This document shows, piece by piece, positions 35,633 through 46,950 of a DNA stretch of 64,000 nucleotides. This stretch comes from Cryptomeria japonica (lineage: Eukaryota > Streptophyta > Pinopsida > Cupressales > Cupressaceae). Positions within the stretch are counted from its first letter, which is position 1; the number at the start of each line of letters is the position of its first letter. The stretch is taken from the NCBI RefSeq assembly GCF_030272615.1, contig NC_081408.1, forward strand, positions 610,767,673 through 610,831,672, read 5' to 3'. A program made the translations under genes and the position numbers. The notes under the pieces are model-generated. The model had not been told where the DNA came from, made no database searches, and was given only the letters and a program-made list of their open reading frames with translations.

Positions 35633-36380
35633 CAGTTGATGAAGGTGTCACAGATGAGGAATCAGAAGATGAAGAAAATGAAGATATTGTGTTTGTTGTA
35701 GTCAAGGAAGATGTGTCAGACAAGAAGGCTCTTATCTCCCACTTTGATAATTTCAATGAGTAGATTATTGATAGTGGTTGTTCTCACCATATGACTGGTG
35801 ACCGGAGCAAGTTTATATCTCTGGAAGAGTATGACGGTGGTGTGGTTCATTTTGGTAATGATGCACCATGTATAGTCAAAGCTAGAGAGTCCATCTCTCT
35901 GAATGGAAAGAGCAGTGCTGACAATGTGTATGGCTGGAAGGTCTCAGACACAACCTATTGAGTGTTGCCCAACTGAATGACAGTGGACTCACTCTAGAAT
36001 TCAAAAATGGAGTGTGCAAAATCAAAGGAAAGAATGGTGAACTGATGGCCACCAGTATGCAGACCAAAGGTAACTTATTTAAGCTGAATGCAAATATAAG
36101 TACATGTCTTATGGCTAAGTTTGATGATAGCTGGATATGGCATAGGAGACTCTACCATGTAAACTTTGATAACATAGTAAAGGCTAGTAAGATCAAGGCA
36201 GTTAGAGGACTTCCAATGCTGAGCAAACCGAAAAATCCTCTGTGCAGAGAGTGTCAATTGGGGAAAATGTCTTCCTCAACCTTCAAAGGTAAATCTTTCA
36301 CTGCTGACAACTTACTTGATCTTGTGCATACTGATTTGTGTGGTCCTATGAAAACTAGGAGTGTGTAGGGAGATGGGTAT
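35633..36380 (+). pseudogene. Copia protease and integrase N-terminal zinc domain
   Basis: Protease active-site motif DSGCSHHMTG at 35770-35799, directly preceded by a TAG. The pre-integrase HHCC domain lies in the frame 35958-36368, with WHRRLYHVNF (His pair) and CRECQLGKM (Cys pair). The frame ends at a TAG (36366-36368), after which the integrase core continues in the same order. Confidence 0.85.
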
Positions 36381-36383
36381 TTT

Positions 36384-36900
36384 ATGATTCTTACAGATGA
36401 TTGCTCAAGAATGATGTGGGTCACATTCTTGAAGGATAAGTCTGAAGCCTTTGGAAAGTTCAAAGCTTTCAGAGCATTGGTAGAAAAGGAAAGTGGTAGA
36501 AGAATCAAATGCCTTAGAACTGATCAAGGAGGGGAATTCACTTCCAGTGAGTTCAATAAATATTGTGAAGAGAATGGCATCAAGAGGCAATTGTCTGCCC
36601 CCCGGACTCCACAACAGAATGGCCTAGTAGAGAGAAACAATCGGACTATGGCTGAAGCGGCTAGAACTATGTTGATCCAAGGAAAGGTTGCTCACACCTT
36701 TTGGAGAGAAGCAGTGAGCACTACAGTCTACACAATGAACCGAGTACTCATCAAGAAAGGAAAGGATAAGACTCCTTATGAGTAGTGGACCGGTAAGACA
36801 CCAGTGGTAAGCTACTTTAGAGTATTTGGTAGCAAATGTTATATCAAGAGGAGTGAACATTAGAGAAAGTTTGATGAAAATTGTGATGAAGGAATATTCC
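36384..36900 (+). pseudogene. Copia integrase core
   Basis: DDE core: Asp in MILTDDCSRMMWV, Asp in RTDQGGEFTSSEF and Glu in QNGLVERNNRTMAEAARTM, all at normal spacing. It would insert the cDNA into the genome. TAG stops at about 36783 and 36860. Confidence 0.9.
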
Positions 36901-37261
36901 TAGGATATTCCACAAAAAGTAAAGCTCTCAAATGTTTCAACAATAGGTCTCAGAGAATTGTTGAAAGCATCAGTGTTAAGATTGATGAAAACTCTAAGAA
37001 ACCCAAGGAAACTGGCAGAGAGCATGTAGGATATGAACCGGTAGTAACTTTCTGGGAACCGATTTCAAATCAGCCCAGTACTAGTAGTTGTGCTCCTACA
37101 CCAATAGATGCTGATGTAGATGAAGATGAGGATGATGAAGAAAAGCAAGAAGAAGCTATTAAGAACATACCTATGTCAAACTCAATCATGATCCAAAGCA
37201 GATCATAGGAGACAAAGATATAGGAATTCTTACAAGAAGAAAGGTCAAAGAAAACTCATGT

Positions 37262-38222
37262 ATGATCTCTGAATTTGAGCCTAAATCATTCAAAGAGGCA
37301 CATAAAGATGAAGACTGGATCAAGGCTATGGAGGAGCAACTTGATCAGATAGAAAAGAATGGTACATGGTCTTTGGTACCCAGACCAGAGCATAAAAATG
37401 TCATTGGAACCAAATGGGTTTTCAAAAATAAGCTAAATGAGGATGGCATAGTGGTAAGGAAAAAAGCCAGACTAGTATGTAAAGGATATGACCAAGAAGA
37501 AGGAGAAGACTATGGAGAAACCTTTGCTCCAGTAGCAGGAAGGAGTTCACATGCTTCTTGCATATTCAACTTTTAAAGGATTCGAGGTATACCAAATAGA
37601 TGTAAAATCTGCATTTTTAAAAGGAATACTTAAAGAGGAGGTGTAGATAGAGCAACCAGATGGGTTTGCCCTATTAGAAGATAGTGACATGGTGTGTAGG
37701 CTATATAAAGCCTTGCATGGATTGAAGCAGGCACCAAGAGCATGGTATGAATGCCTACACTCCCATCTTGTGAAGATTGGATTTGAAAGAACAAGTGAAG
37801 ATAGCAATATCTACTTGAAATCAGAAGGAGATCAGATTCTGATCTGTGAAGTATTTGTTGATGACATAATATTTGGTGGAGATGACAGGATGAGTCATGA
37901 CTTTGCAGATGAGATGAAGAAGGAATTTGAAATGTCACTCATAGGGGAGATTAAGTTCTTCATTGGACTGCAGATTCAGCAAATGAAAGATGGAATCTTT
38001 ATTACTCAATCCAAGTATGTCAAAGAGGTTTTGAAGACCTTTGGCATGGAAGACAACAAACCGGTTGGTACGCCAATTGTGACCAGTTGTAAACTATCAA
38101 AAGAAGATGACTTAGCATTGGTAAATGAGAAGGAATACCGATCAATGATTGGTAAGTTGCATTATGTAGTGCATAGCAGACCAGACATTGCACATGCAGT
38201 GGGTATTACCGCTCAGTTTTAG
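37262..38222 (+). pseudogene. Copia reverse transcriptase
   Basis: Starts with NGTWSLVPRP and GTKWVFKNKLNEDG (37340-37435), then ARLVCKGYDQEEGEDYGETF. A frameshift follows near 37545. It continues with ALHGLKQAPRAWYECL (37706) and the catalytic FVDDIIFGG at about 37854, then LIGEIKFFIGLQI. The catalytic Asp pair is intact. Stops at about 37645 and 38220. Confidence 0.95.
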
Positions 38223-38807
38223 AAAAGCCCAAGAGAATCTCACTTGGTAGTAGTCAAGCGGATTCTTAGATATCTGAAGGGAACTATTGACTATGGATTA
38301 TGGTATCCATACAATGATGATTTCAACCTAAAAGTGTTCACAGATGTTGATTGGGTTGGTAATGTGGATGACCAGAAGAGCACAACCGGTGGTGCATTCT
38401 TTCTCAGTGGTAGACTAGTCTCATGGATGAGCAAAAAGCAAAGTTGTATCTCTCAGTCTACAGTAGAAGCAGATTATGTTGCATCTTTTATGAACTACAC
38501 CCAGACTATTTGGATGAAGCATGTATTGAATGGCTTCAAAGTTCCTGTATCTGAACTGGTAAGTATATTCTATGACAATACAAGTGCAATTAACATTTCC
38601 AAGAATTCGATTTCACATGCTAGAACCAAGCACTTTGAACTCAAGTATCACTTCTTGAGGGAAAAGGTTCAGAACAAAGAGGTGGTATTGGAACATGTTT
38701 CCAGTAAGGAGCAGTTAGCAGACATATTCACCAAGCCTCTACTGAAGGCTACCTTTACCTATTTGAGAGGTGAATTAGGGGTGCTGCCCCTTCAAGAGGT
38801 AAATTAA
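38223..38807 (+). pseudogene. Copia RNase H
   Basis: Same frame as the RT end after a TAG at 38220. Shows VFTDVDWVGNVDDQKSTTGG, SWMSKKQSCISQSTVEADY and FELKYHFLREKV, ending in the ADIFTKPL box that closes copia polyproteins. The first-Asp and Glu-containing boxes are present. It ends at 38807, about 245 bp before the 3' LTR. Confidence 0.95.
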
Positions 38808-39040
38808 AGGTATATGCCCCACATCAGTCAGGTCTTCCATTGATATATCATTTCAAGATTGATGTGTTGAAGGATGCTACTCCTCAAGGAGAGTAGCATA
38901 GTGGAATAGGGCAGCTTGTGCCTCCACTTTGGCATTGTTGTCAAAGGGGGAGAAGTTGTGAAGCGGAGAAGATATCTGAAACAATAGGGAGAAGATGTGA
39001 TGCAGAAAGAGAGATATCTTTGTATATTTCCATCAATGCC
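38808..39040 (+). other. Copia 3' untranslated segment
   Basis: Short non-coding stretch between pol and the 3' LTR, with GA-rich runs. No extra envelope-like gene is present. Confidence 0.75.
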
Positions 39041-39051
39041 AAAGGGGGAGA
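39041..39051 (+). promoter_or_regulatory. Copia polypurine tract
   Basis: AAAGGGGGAGA directly before the 3' LTR (TGTTGG at 39053). Primer for plus-strand DNA synthesis. Confidence 0.85.
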
Positions 39052-39052
39052 T

Positions 39053-40583
39053 TGTTGGCATATGTGTAGAGTATGATGACATGTTGATGTTGTATGTTGT
39101 CATTGATATCAATATGTCGAGTGAACTAGTATATTGAAGTTAAGCAACTGACAAAGAGAACCAGTATGATGTTGTCAACCGGCATATGTGAAAAAGTGAA
39201 GCGGTATGCTTGTCCAAGTGAACCGGTACATCGAAGAGATAACAAGTGAATCGGTTTGTCAAAGAGAGAACAAGTATGATGTTGTGAACTAGAACCGATA
39301 TGTCAGAACGAGAATCGGTATATGGAATGTTTTGTATCAAGGGTTCATATGGCATGACTATCAGTTGGTAGTCTTAGTCTCAGGGTTTCTGGTTGAAGTG
39401 AGCACTGTAATGAAGGTCAGGTCATGTCACCACGTCAGCCTTATGCGTGTGAAGGATCTTGCATGAAGGAGATTGATACTACCTACCTCAGGAATGTTCA
39501 AAGTTTCTACAAACGGTGGAGAACATGTGATGGGTTATCGCCTCCAAGAAGCGGTGAAGAACAAATGATGGAGAATGTCTTGAGATCTGTTCAAGACCGT
39601 TGTATTCAAATGCAAAGTGTTCAATGGTCAGGATTGAACTGACTGAATTGCTCAACCTAAATGTTTAGGGTTTAGGGTTTATGCTACCGAACTATCTGTT
39701 TCCTATAAGGTCGATGTGGTGTTTCATACTAAGGTTGTTGGCAATTGTTGTGTGTGTGTATCTAAGTGCAAAGATACGTGATTCTTGCCAGACTAGTTGA
39801 GAGGATTGATACCTGCATAGTGTGTGTGCAGAAGGAAGGAACTAAAGCAGATCTACATTGGCATTGAGTGCTATTACTAGATCATTGTGATACCTATTAT
39901 CTCTAACCACTTCAACAGTTGGAAAATCCCTTAATAGGGTAGCTTTAACTAGCTTGCTATAAATCCTTTAACAGGGTGACTCAAAGCCATTGAGTTCATA
40001 AAATCCTCTAACAAGGTAACCTCTAACAGGGTTTAACCCTTAACCGGGTATTCCAGCCATCCCTTAACCGGGTGATCCCTAACAGGATCGGTTCCTAACA
40101 AAACCTGTTTTAATAGTCTTTAACCAGACTTGGCTCCTAACAGAGTGGACTTCTAAAGAGTTCAAAAATAGCTTGTGGGTATTCATCCCCACCGTGGTTT
40201 TTCCTAGTTGGGTTTCCACGTGAAAAATATGTGTGATGTGTGATGCTTCTTTCATGTGATGTTTTGTTATTTCCCGTTTAATGGTAAATCATGGTGATCT
40301 AGTAAATCATTGTATCTTTGATGATAGATTATCTTTTTATGCATAAGGACAAAGTGGAAATGAGGGAGTAGGTTGTATGGAAAGCTAAGAAGATTGACCG
40401 GTTCATTTCTTTCACAGTTGCATTGTGTTTAACCAGTAGTAATTTGGTTCGGACTGGTGTTAGTGATTACCAGTAGTTCACAGTCTGTAGTCAAACTGGT
40501 TCAGGAAATTTTTTTGTACCTATACTGATTCACCCCCCCTCTCAGTACCGATTTCATACTCACTGTTCATCATTGAGTTATCA
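39053..40583 (+). repeat. Copia 3' LTR
   Basis: TGTTGGCATATG...GAGTTATCA. Collinear with the 5' LTR, with scattered, mostly transition differences. Confidence 0.95.
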
Positions 40584-40588
40584 GTAAT

Positions 40589-41560
40589 GTGTATTGATCA
40601 ATATTCTATCTCCTCTATGTGTATTTCCCAAATTCAAGGTGAACTCCTAATAAGCTCCCAAGATGAAAGCATATGCTCCTCTACTACAAGTGGATCCTCA
40701 TGGCTTGTAAGATTTGAGGTCCATACTCAGGCTACTCATCTTGGTGAAAACTCTCAAAGTGATATAACCCTTCCTTCCATTTCCTACACCCTATTTTCTA
40801 ACTCACACCTCATAACCTTTACCTCACTTCCTATCATTATTACCTTCCATCTACCTTTCATATCCCGTATCTTAACCTCCTCCACTTTCCTACATCCTAT
40901 CCTAAACCTTAACCTCATACACACTTACTTTTACTTCACCTACCTAACCCCATTCCATCCTTCACATCCTTTTATCTTCCCCCATTCACTTTCCTACCTT
41001 CCAAACCCCTAACATATCCTAACTTACTCTTTCACCATTACATCCTTCATCACTTACCTCCCTATCGTATCCTAACCCACACCTCATAACCTTATACCTC
41101 TCAGCTTCCATTTTATACCACCTTCCTAATGGTACACTTATGCTCCCTTCCAAAACACTGACAAAAAATAGCACTCGATCACTACACAATGCTCTCACGG
41201 TTCTGCAGTAGGGATTTTCTATCACAACCATATATACCAACATCCATAATTAGGATATATTTTACATAATGGCACTCAATTACCCAGGTTTAGGTCATCC
41301 CTCTCCTTAATTAGGATATATTTAAAATATGGAAAGTAGTGTTAATATGTTTCAGGCTAACTATATTGTTCATTATTTAAAATGCAGTGTTTAATTAATA
41401 CATGATTGTAGGATTGTTCAACGGTTTAGGTCTTGTAAGAAATTCTTCTTTTAAATCGATCATATCATATTACAGAAACCTCTCACCATCTCTGCTATTG
41501 GAAATTAATCTGATAAATCTATAATAATGAATTTGCTGATTATACCCTACCTTTTTCCTG
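40589..41560. other. CACTA-1 spacer right of the copia insertion
   Basis: Resumes the element body after the target duplication. Pyrimidine-rich around 40740-41060. The 141-codon frame at 40587 begins inside the target duplication and shows no domain. Nothing supported. Confidence 0.5.
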
Positions 41561-42301
41561 TAGCGATTAAACCCATGGGGAACCTATGTCCACCTCCCTC
41601 CTTTGTGTTCATCAGGGGATGGCCCCTACTTGCATGTTCCCTATTGTGATCCCCTAATATCCCTTGAGACAACGAACTAAGATACCTTGGGAGGGCCTTT
41701 AGGTAGGAACTCATTCGCTCGACTGGGAAGGGATGCTTACTCGAATAGTTGTGGTTGAAGCCAACAAAGATGGATGGAGATTTGATAGTGAGTGTCCAGG
41801 AATTTGAGTTGTTTCTAGTGTGGCTCTGCTTGCTTCATTAGGTCAATAATTCCCATTCGTTGGGAAAGCACAGAACCGAATCGTACTCCCTCCACTTCCA
41901 GCCTGAGCTGCAGAACTGGCTGGTTTCACACCAATGATCTTCCCTGCCATGATTAAACCCATAGGTTTGCTGCAAAGGTGGGATTTTGTAATGGCAGAAG
42001 TGGGATTTTTTAATGGCAGAGGTCGACTGGATGAAGAGGCGGGATTTATAAAATGACTTGGTATTTTTTTAATTTTTTTTTAAGTAATGCACGCACTCGT
42101 CAGAATTTCGACGAACGCGGGCACTTTTTCTAAAAAAACCCAAATGTCATTGCCAATTCCTTCTCTGTCGAGACCAAATGTTGCATTATCGTCGGAATTC
42201 AGATGAAAGCGGGCATTTTTTCAAAAAAAAATCAAATTTGATCACAATATACCTTCTCCGTCGGAAACCTCCATCAGAATTTTAGGCCAAATGTATTAGT
42301 G
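41561..42301. repeat. CACTA-1 right terminal and subterminal region
   Basis: Reverse-complement match to the CACTA-2 left end (46168-46920): shared 'AAAATGACTTGGT', 'AAGTAATGCAC' and 'CGTCGGAATT' words and TIR. Subterminal GTCGGAA/TTCCGAC motifs lie at about 42095-42280. Confidence 0.8.
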
Positions 42302-43850
42302 ACATGCCCTGTTATATACTAAATTTTTGTATAACACGATGGTTATAAAAAGATAACATGGTAGGTTATTGAGAGTATGCCATATAACATGAAGGTAACC
42401 ACAAGATAACATTACATATTATTGACCGAATTTTGTATAACACGAAGGATATTACTGAATAGCATGACAAATTATTGATCATATTTTGTATAACACGAAG
42501 GTTTTTTACATGATAACATGACATATTATTGACCATATTTCATATAACACGAAGGTTATTATCAAACAAACATGATAGATTATTGACCATATTTCATATA
42601 ACACAAAGGTTTTTTACATGATAACATGATAGAGAGGGGGATGCATGTTTAGAGATAGAGGGATGGATGAAGATTGAGATAAAAACAAAGATAGAGGGAG
42701 AGAGGAAGAGGGACAAAAATAGATGCAGAGAGGCATTGGGAGAGATAAATATAGAGAGATAGAGAGAGATAGAGAGAGGAGTAAGAGGGAGATAATGAGA
42801 GTAATATAGATATAAAGATATAAAGCAAGAGAGATGGGGCGATTAAGAGAGAGGTAGAGATAATGAGATATAGATAGAGAGAGGTAGGGAGAGATAGGGA
42901 GATACAGATAGAGGGAGCAATAATGAGAGAGAAAGGTGACGAAGACAAGTAACAAAGAGAGGAACAAAGAGATAGAGAGAGGTGGAAAGGAGATTTTATA
43001 GAAAGATAGAAACAAGGAGATAGAATGGTTTTTTGAATGGTTATTGTTGGCAATTTTTGTGCCAACCCTTGCAAGGATTAGTACTGATATTTCAGTGTGA
43101 CTAACATTTCCTGTTAGTCAATACCGATAACACATCGCGTTATCAAACTCAACAGAGTTAGATGCTTCTTTTTTTTGTAGAGAGTGATATAACATGAGGG
43201 TTATATGAAGTGTCAATAACATGATATGTTATTGACCCTGTGCCTAACAAGTTGCATTATCATCTCATGTCGATAACGCGACGTGTTATTGACTACCTCG
43301 GCTGAAAGTGGTTATAAGCATCGTGTTATTGACTTTTGCGAAACCCAATTAGATTATCTCCTAATAACTATCGTATATTATGAAATCCTATGAGCAATCT
43401 GCCATTTTATCATGTAAAAACCCTTTGTGTTATACAACATACGGTCAATAATTTATCATGTTATCCTGTAATAACTTTTGTGTTATACGAAATCCGGTCA
43501 ATAATCTGCAATGTTATCTTGTGGTTACCTTCATGTTATACAACATCATATCAATAATCTGTCATGTTATCTCATTATAACCATCATGTTATATGTAAAT
43601 CTAGTATATAATGAGCCATGTGCAAAAGTGACTTCCCCGCCACCCCGTGGGTTAAAAGAAGGAAAGACAATGATGTTGTGGGCTGGAGGGATGAGCAAAA
43701 ATTTCTACAACTTAGATCACTCAAAAATTACATATTGTTGATCGTGATCACCATAACTAGCCACGACTTTGATTTTTCAAAAACATTACTAAATTCAATA
43801 ACATGAGTTTTATAACCACTTTTTGGAGTTAGTTTATCTACATCTCGATG
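42302..43850. repeat. Palindromic repeat H, main part
   Basis: 42302-42635 (continuing 26455-26781) is the inverted counterpart of about 43360-43835. Each arm holds 50-bp units with TAACACGAAGGTTATT and GTCAATAATCTG words. The centre (42636-43020) is GA-rich, and 43080-43330 holds CGATAACACATCGCGTTATC-like small palindromes. Non-coding. Confidence 0.75.
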
Positions 43851-44125
43851 GGGGTAAAAGTGGCTATAAACATTGTGTTATTGACTTTGGCAAAACTTGG
43901 TCATATTATCTCATAATACGTTCATGTATTACGAAATCTTGTCAAAAATCTATCATGTTATCATGTAAAAAACCTTCATGTTATATGAAATACAATCAAT
44001 AATTTGTCATGTAATCCTGTAATAACCTTCATGTTATATGAAATCTAATCAATAATTTGCATTTTTATCTTGTGGTTACCTTCATGTTATACAACAACCT
44101 ATCAATAAGCTATCCTGCTAATCCT
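43851..44125 (+). repeat. Extra partial copy of the H arm
   Basis: A second copy of the 43310-43560 segment (TATAAACATTGTGTTATTGAC and so on), same orientation, more diverged. Confidence 0.75.
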
Positions 44126-46167
44126 TTGATGGATAATGTTATGTGAATACAATAATAAACATACATAAACAACAATTAGGCCATAGAGGTTTGTGTCTTG
44201 TGTGTCTTGAAGGATGCCCATGTCTTGTTATAAAGATCCAACCTTGGTACAAGGAGGATGTTGGAAAAGTTTGTGATCCAATGGTTTTTTTTTTTGTTAT
44301 CTCAAGTGAATGATTGGATATCACAACCTTCCTCTTCACATAATAGAGGTATGTTCACCCCATAAAAGTGTATAAAATCATAGTTATTCAAGATAAGAAA
44401 TAAATTGTTGCACATATATAGCTTAGGTGGAGTGGTTGGATGAAAATTAAAAAAATATTTCGAATTGAAAAACAATTACATATTATAATTTATACTCTAT
44501 TAAATGTCATAAATGATTATTAAGATTATACAAATTGAAAATGTAAGTAAAATATATAATATTTCAAAATGTGTTGTACTTAAATTCATAATGGAAAATT
44601 ATGTGAAATTTATCTAGATCTTTTCAAATATTTGGGTAATCAAAAGTCAATAGTAGAGTAAATTTAAATTCCATAAGTATTTGATTTATTATTACTATAA
44701 ATGAAAATATTATATTTTCTATTCATATTTAATTATATTTTTTAATGATAAAATTGATTTGAAGGTTTTTCAATAAAATATTATATATGTTAAAATATAA
44801 TAAATGTATGACATAGCTATAAAAAATAAGAGCAAATTTTTTTATATTATTTAAGAAAACTAAATTATATAATTTTTTAATTATTTTTAAAAATTTTAAA
44901 TCTTGTAGACATATAATTAAAATTATTAATTAAAAGATAATTTTATTTATTACTATAATAAATTTAAATGTAATATATTATTAAAAAATATTTCTATTAA
45001 AGAACATTCTAAAAATTTTGCATTTAATTTAAACTTCATATAAGAACATTTTAATTTTTTATAGTTATTTTACAAAGAGATTCAAATAAGAAAACTTTAA
45101 GTGATTGGAACTATCGGAGAACAACCAATATTTGAGTAGATGTAATTATAGTATTTAATTGGAAGCTACAAAACAATGTTTGGATTCAATCTAATGAAAT
45201 TAGATGTGGCTTTTTTCAATAAAACTTTAGCTATCACGAAATTACGAAACAACTTCTGAATTAAAATAAATCTATTTTAAGTGACTTTTTTAAAATCCAT
45301 ATGAATTGTTTGTCTATATAAATGTGATTTTTTTTTGTCTGTAAATGAAACATGATCCAAGTGTAACAAATTTTCCTCCTTTACAATGGCTATAGTATAT
45401 AAGTTGGTGTGGTTTCAATAAAATATAAATTTCACAACAATCATCTTATTTAAAAATCAAAATCATGAGATGAGATATATTCACCCAAATAATTAGATTT
45501 AGAAATTAAGAACCAATCTTAATTCCTTTTTTCTTAAAATCTCCTCTATAAATGCCCTAAATTAAACAACCCAAAGCTTGCATAATTAAAATCAATGAAT
45601 TTTTTAATGAATCAAAATTTTAACTTTTACAATATTATAGTCAATTTTAAGTATAAATTAAAAAACCCAAATAACAATGCTTCATATTCAGGTTGTTGGT
45701 GCGAGGGTGACCAGAGTACAAAATAGTTTTCATATTTGATTTGCCACACCAGAAACTGCTCCATCTCTTGTCACAGTGAAAGCCCCATAAAAACTTCATT
45801 GCCACAACTCTTCCTACCTGAATATGTGACAAATTCCAAATAGCCCATTGTGTGAGCAACATTACCAAAAACAAAGGGATGAAACAAGGCTACCAAAGCC
45901 TGTAAAAATTTTCCCTCTGAAACAAATTGCTACTGCAAACAATTTTGTATATGAATGACATGAATCTGATAAAAATATTTCATAGGTAATCTTAAAAAAC
46001 AAAAATATTGTTCACTCCTATCTAAATACATCAAACACTAAAGGTTTTATTGTTGCTTCCTTTTAATAAAGTTGCCATTGTCACATTTCTAAGTCATGTT
46101 ATTAAAGAGAGCCTGCAAAGCCTTCACTATTTCAGTCGCACTCAAATCACAGGCTTCTTCCATCTGC
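44126..46167. other. AT-rich spacer
   Basis: Very AT-rich (44440-45020 especially). No gene or repeat supported. It forms the left flank of CACTA-2. Confidence 0.65.
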
Positions 46168-46480
46168 CACTAATACATTTAGCCTAAAATTCTGACGGAG
46201 AAGGTATATTGTGATCAAACTTGATTTTTTTTTGAAAAAATGCCTAATTTCGTCGGAATTCCGACGATAATTCAACATTTGGTTTCGACATAGAAGGAAT
46301 TGACAATGACAGTAGGGTTTTTTTAGAAAAAGTGCCCATGTTCGTCGAAATTCCGACGACTGTGTGCATTACTTAAAAAAAAAAGAAAAGACCAAGTCAT
46401 TTCATAAATCCTGCCTCTTTACAAAATCCCACCTCTCATTCATCCCAATATCATCGATCGATGCCTTTCCGCGAAGGAAG
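46168..46480. repeat. CACTA-2 left terminal and subterminal region
   Basis: TIR, then TTCTGACGG, CGTCGGAATTCCGACG (46253, a perfect palindrome) and CGTCGAAATTCCGACG (46343). Such motifs are probably transposase-binding sites. Confidence 0.75.
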
Positions 46481-46950
46481 AAGCATCTGAGCCAGCAAAG
46501 GCAAAGGCGGAGTCAAGGGATGGTGGTTGGTGTGGAGGGGAAGTGCCTTAGTCTCATGCCTAGTGTATCTAAGCTCTGGTCCGTCCGCTCTGCGTCTAGT
46601 AAGTCCCTGGCTATTTGGTTGGTTTTTTAGTATGGTGTTTGGAGTCTATGGTCTATGATGCTATCTGTATCCCTATAGCTCCCTCCTCCAGCTGGAGTGA
46701 GATGACACCAGCAACTGAAGTTGACCGAGCTTTTATGCTGGTGCTTCTGCCTTAGCTACTGTGCTTGCTTCTCCTGCTTCTAGATATATTCTATATGATG
46801 CTACCTATGATGCTATTGGTTATGGATATGCTACTGGTGTTACTACTCTGTAGCGAACCTGTGGGTTTAATCGTGGGGGGAAGATCATTGGTCACTTCCC
46901 AAGGACCTGCCCCAAGTAGAGTTGGAACTAAGATTGCTGGAAGCTCTCGA
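46481..46950 (+). other. Possible captured host fragment in CACTA-2
   Basis: Less AT-rich than its surroundings. One frame reads ASRYILYDATYDAIGYGYAT (about 46780), then after a stop CGFNRGGKIIGHFPRTCPK (about 46860), which looks like a distorted CCHC zinc knuckle. Part of this (GATTAAACCC, ATGATCTTCCC words) recurs inverted at 41570-41965. This is a weak suggestion of a second captured gene. Confidence 0.25.

Larger units (their letters stand above)
33116..40583 (+). mobile_element. Ty1/copia LTR retrotransposon, full-length but inactive
   Basis: 7468 bp inserted in CACTA-1. The 5-bp target duplication GTAAT occurs at 33111-33115 and 40584-40588. LTRs are 1542 and 1531 bp and look about 95% alike by eye. 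Primer-binding site and polypurine tract are in place. Internal order is gag, protease, integrase, RT, RNase H, which defines Ty1/copia. Several in-frame stops and frameshifts make it non-coding as a whole. Confidence 0.95.
26782..42301. mobile_element. CACTA-1, non-autonomous CACTA element
   Basis: Begins CACTAGTACATTTGGG; the right end, reverse-complemented, reads CACTAATACATTTGGCC. Target duplication ACA occurs at 26779-26781 and 42302-42304. The uninterrupted site is visible in the opposite arm of H (near 43618, GCACATGG on the minus strand), which confirms both edges. Length is 15520 bp, of which 7.5 kb is the inserted copia element, leaving about 8.05 kb. Subterminal regions are rich in CGTCGGAATTCCGACG-type motifs. 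It carries a DRM-derived inverted repeat (27075-29340) and other DRM pieces. No TNP2-like transposase was recognised, so it would depend on a partner. Confidence 0.85.

Noticed and set aside
40587-41012. 141-codon frame after the copia element
   Set aside because: Its start lies within the copia target duplication and its body is pyrimidine-rich low-complexity sequence without a domain.
42301-46168. A single composite element bounded by the facing CACTA ends at 42301 and 46168
   Set aside because: The TIRs point outward from this interval, and each pairs with a distant end by matching 3-bp target duplications (ACA, TGC).
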